Source of the DNA: Prorocentrum cordatum
Taxonomy: Eukaryota; Sar; Dinophyceae; Prorocentrales; Prorocentraceae
Assembly (NCBI GenBank): GCA_963575745.1
Contig: CAUYUJ010017982.1
Location: 325,913-389,912, forward strand
Length of the DNA: 64,000 bases
Reading direction: 5' to 3'
Position 1 is the stretch's first letter; the number at the start of each line of letters is the position of its first letter. The notes beneath the pieces are model-generated. The model did not search any database, was not told the DNA's origin, and saw only the letters and a list, made by a program, of their open reading frames with translations. Of the stretch, positions 63,700 through 64,000 are shown in pieces. The translations under genes and the position numbers were made by a program.

Positions 63700-64000
63700 C
63701 CAGTTGGGTCTGCCATAGGAAACAAAATAATACCTAAGGTATGAAAACGAATCTGCCTCTCAGGAGCGCAAAGATTCAGAATATGAGAAAACGCGGTCAC
63801 ATGCGCGTGGTGCGCTGCTGGCTGCCCGTAGTCGCTTGCATCGTCGCGCAAGCGCGCCGCAGCGGCCTGAGACGGCGCAACAGCAAAGTCTGTCAGCACG
63901 TCAGAGCTGCGCGCCTCAAGCTCAAAAGGGGGCGGCTAAGGCCTTGCGCGCCTCCAGCGGCACCCGCTGGGTCCAGAACTCCAAGAAGGCCTGCTCCTCT
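63700..64000 (-). pseudogene. LINE ORF1 C-terminal part (partial)
   Basis: EEQAFLEFWTQRVPLEARKA at the window edge, then after a one-base shift ELEARSSDVLTDFAVAPSQA. Helical and charged; assigned to ORF1 only by its position upstream of the endonuclease. Confidence 0.4.

Larger units (their letters stand above)
60121..64000 (-). mobile_element. LINE-type retrotransposon, partial at the window end
   Basis: Minus-strand order: ORF1 end (64000-63700), APE endonuclease (63660-62920), reverse transcriptase (62180-61180), C-terminal Cys/His cluster (60500-60430). Each motif is clear but lies in shifted frames, so this copy is dead. It continues beyond 64000. Confidence 0.82.

Noticed and set aside
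1-64000. Dinoflagellate spliced-leader gene or relic
   Set aside because: I looked for the conserved 22-nt leader and its core on both strands and did not find it.
1-64000. CRISPR array, tRNA, rRNA or bacterial operon
   Set aside because: Regular repeats lack constant spacers of unique sequence, no cloverleaf or rRNA core was recognised, and gene order and introns are eukaryotic.

Overview
This window looks like a piece of a dinoflagellate nuclear genome. The sequence is GC-rich and dominated by triplet microsatellites, minisatellites and small fold-back elements. It carries decayed retroelements of two kinds: a Ty1/copia element, and LINEs with an APE-type endonuclease, a reverse transcriptase and a Cys/His cluster. 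The one convincing host gene is a multi-exon gene for a eukaryotic EH-domain/C2/coiled-coil protein. Its intron boundaries, and one terminal-exon candidate elsewhere, coincide with inverted-repeat elements. No prokaryotic gene organisation, tRNA or rRNA is visible. The species cannot be fixed from the sequence alone.

Layout. 0-0.54 kb: C-terminal end of a PIF1-like helicase. 0.6-16.5 kb: repeats, fold-back elements, a few exon-like fragments and a decayed coding sequence near 13.2-13.8 kb. 16.5-19.9 kb (minus): the EH/C2/coiled-coil gene. 20.5-20.9 kb: an inverted-repeat element directly upstream of an exon-like ORF. 21.4-26.5 kb: GGA, GAT, GATCGAT and CCT arrays and an ~88-bp satellite. 27.2-33.1 kb (minus): a structurally complete but mutated copia retrotransposon with 130-bp LTRs, a 5-bp target duplication and a tRNA-Met-type primer site. 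34-50.5 kb: minisatellites (one arm inverted against another), a satellite with a 1,330-bp higher-order period, and two copies of a ~1.1-kb composite repeat. 51.5-55.8 kb and 60.1-64 kb (both minus): two degenerate LINEs.

The most interesting signal is a family of five ~185-bp elements with ~40-bp terminal inverted repeats and 5-bp target duplications (8885, 14202, 17282, 41405, 43453). The copy at 17282 forms an intron of the EH-domain gene. Its target duplication is AGGTC, and splicing at AG|GTC removes exactly element plus one duplication and restores the pre-insertion coding sequence. That is what an introner (an intron-generating DNA transposon) should look like. At least four further small inverted-repeat families share the window. 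All coding calls and repeat comparisons were made by eye, without alignment or database searches.
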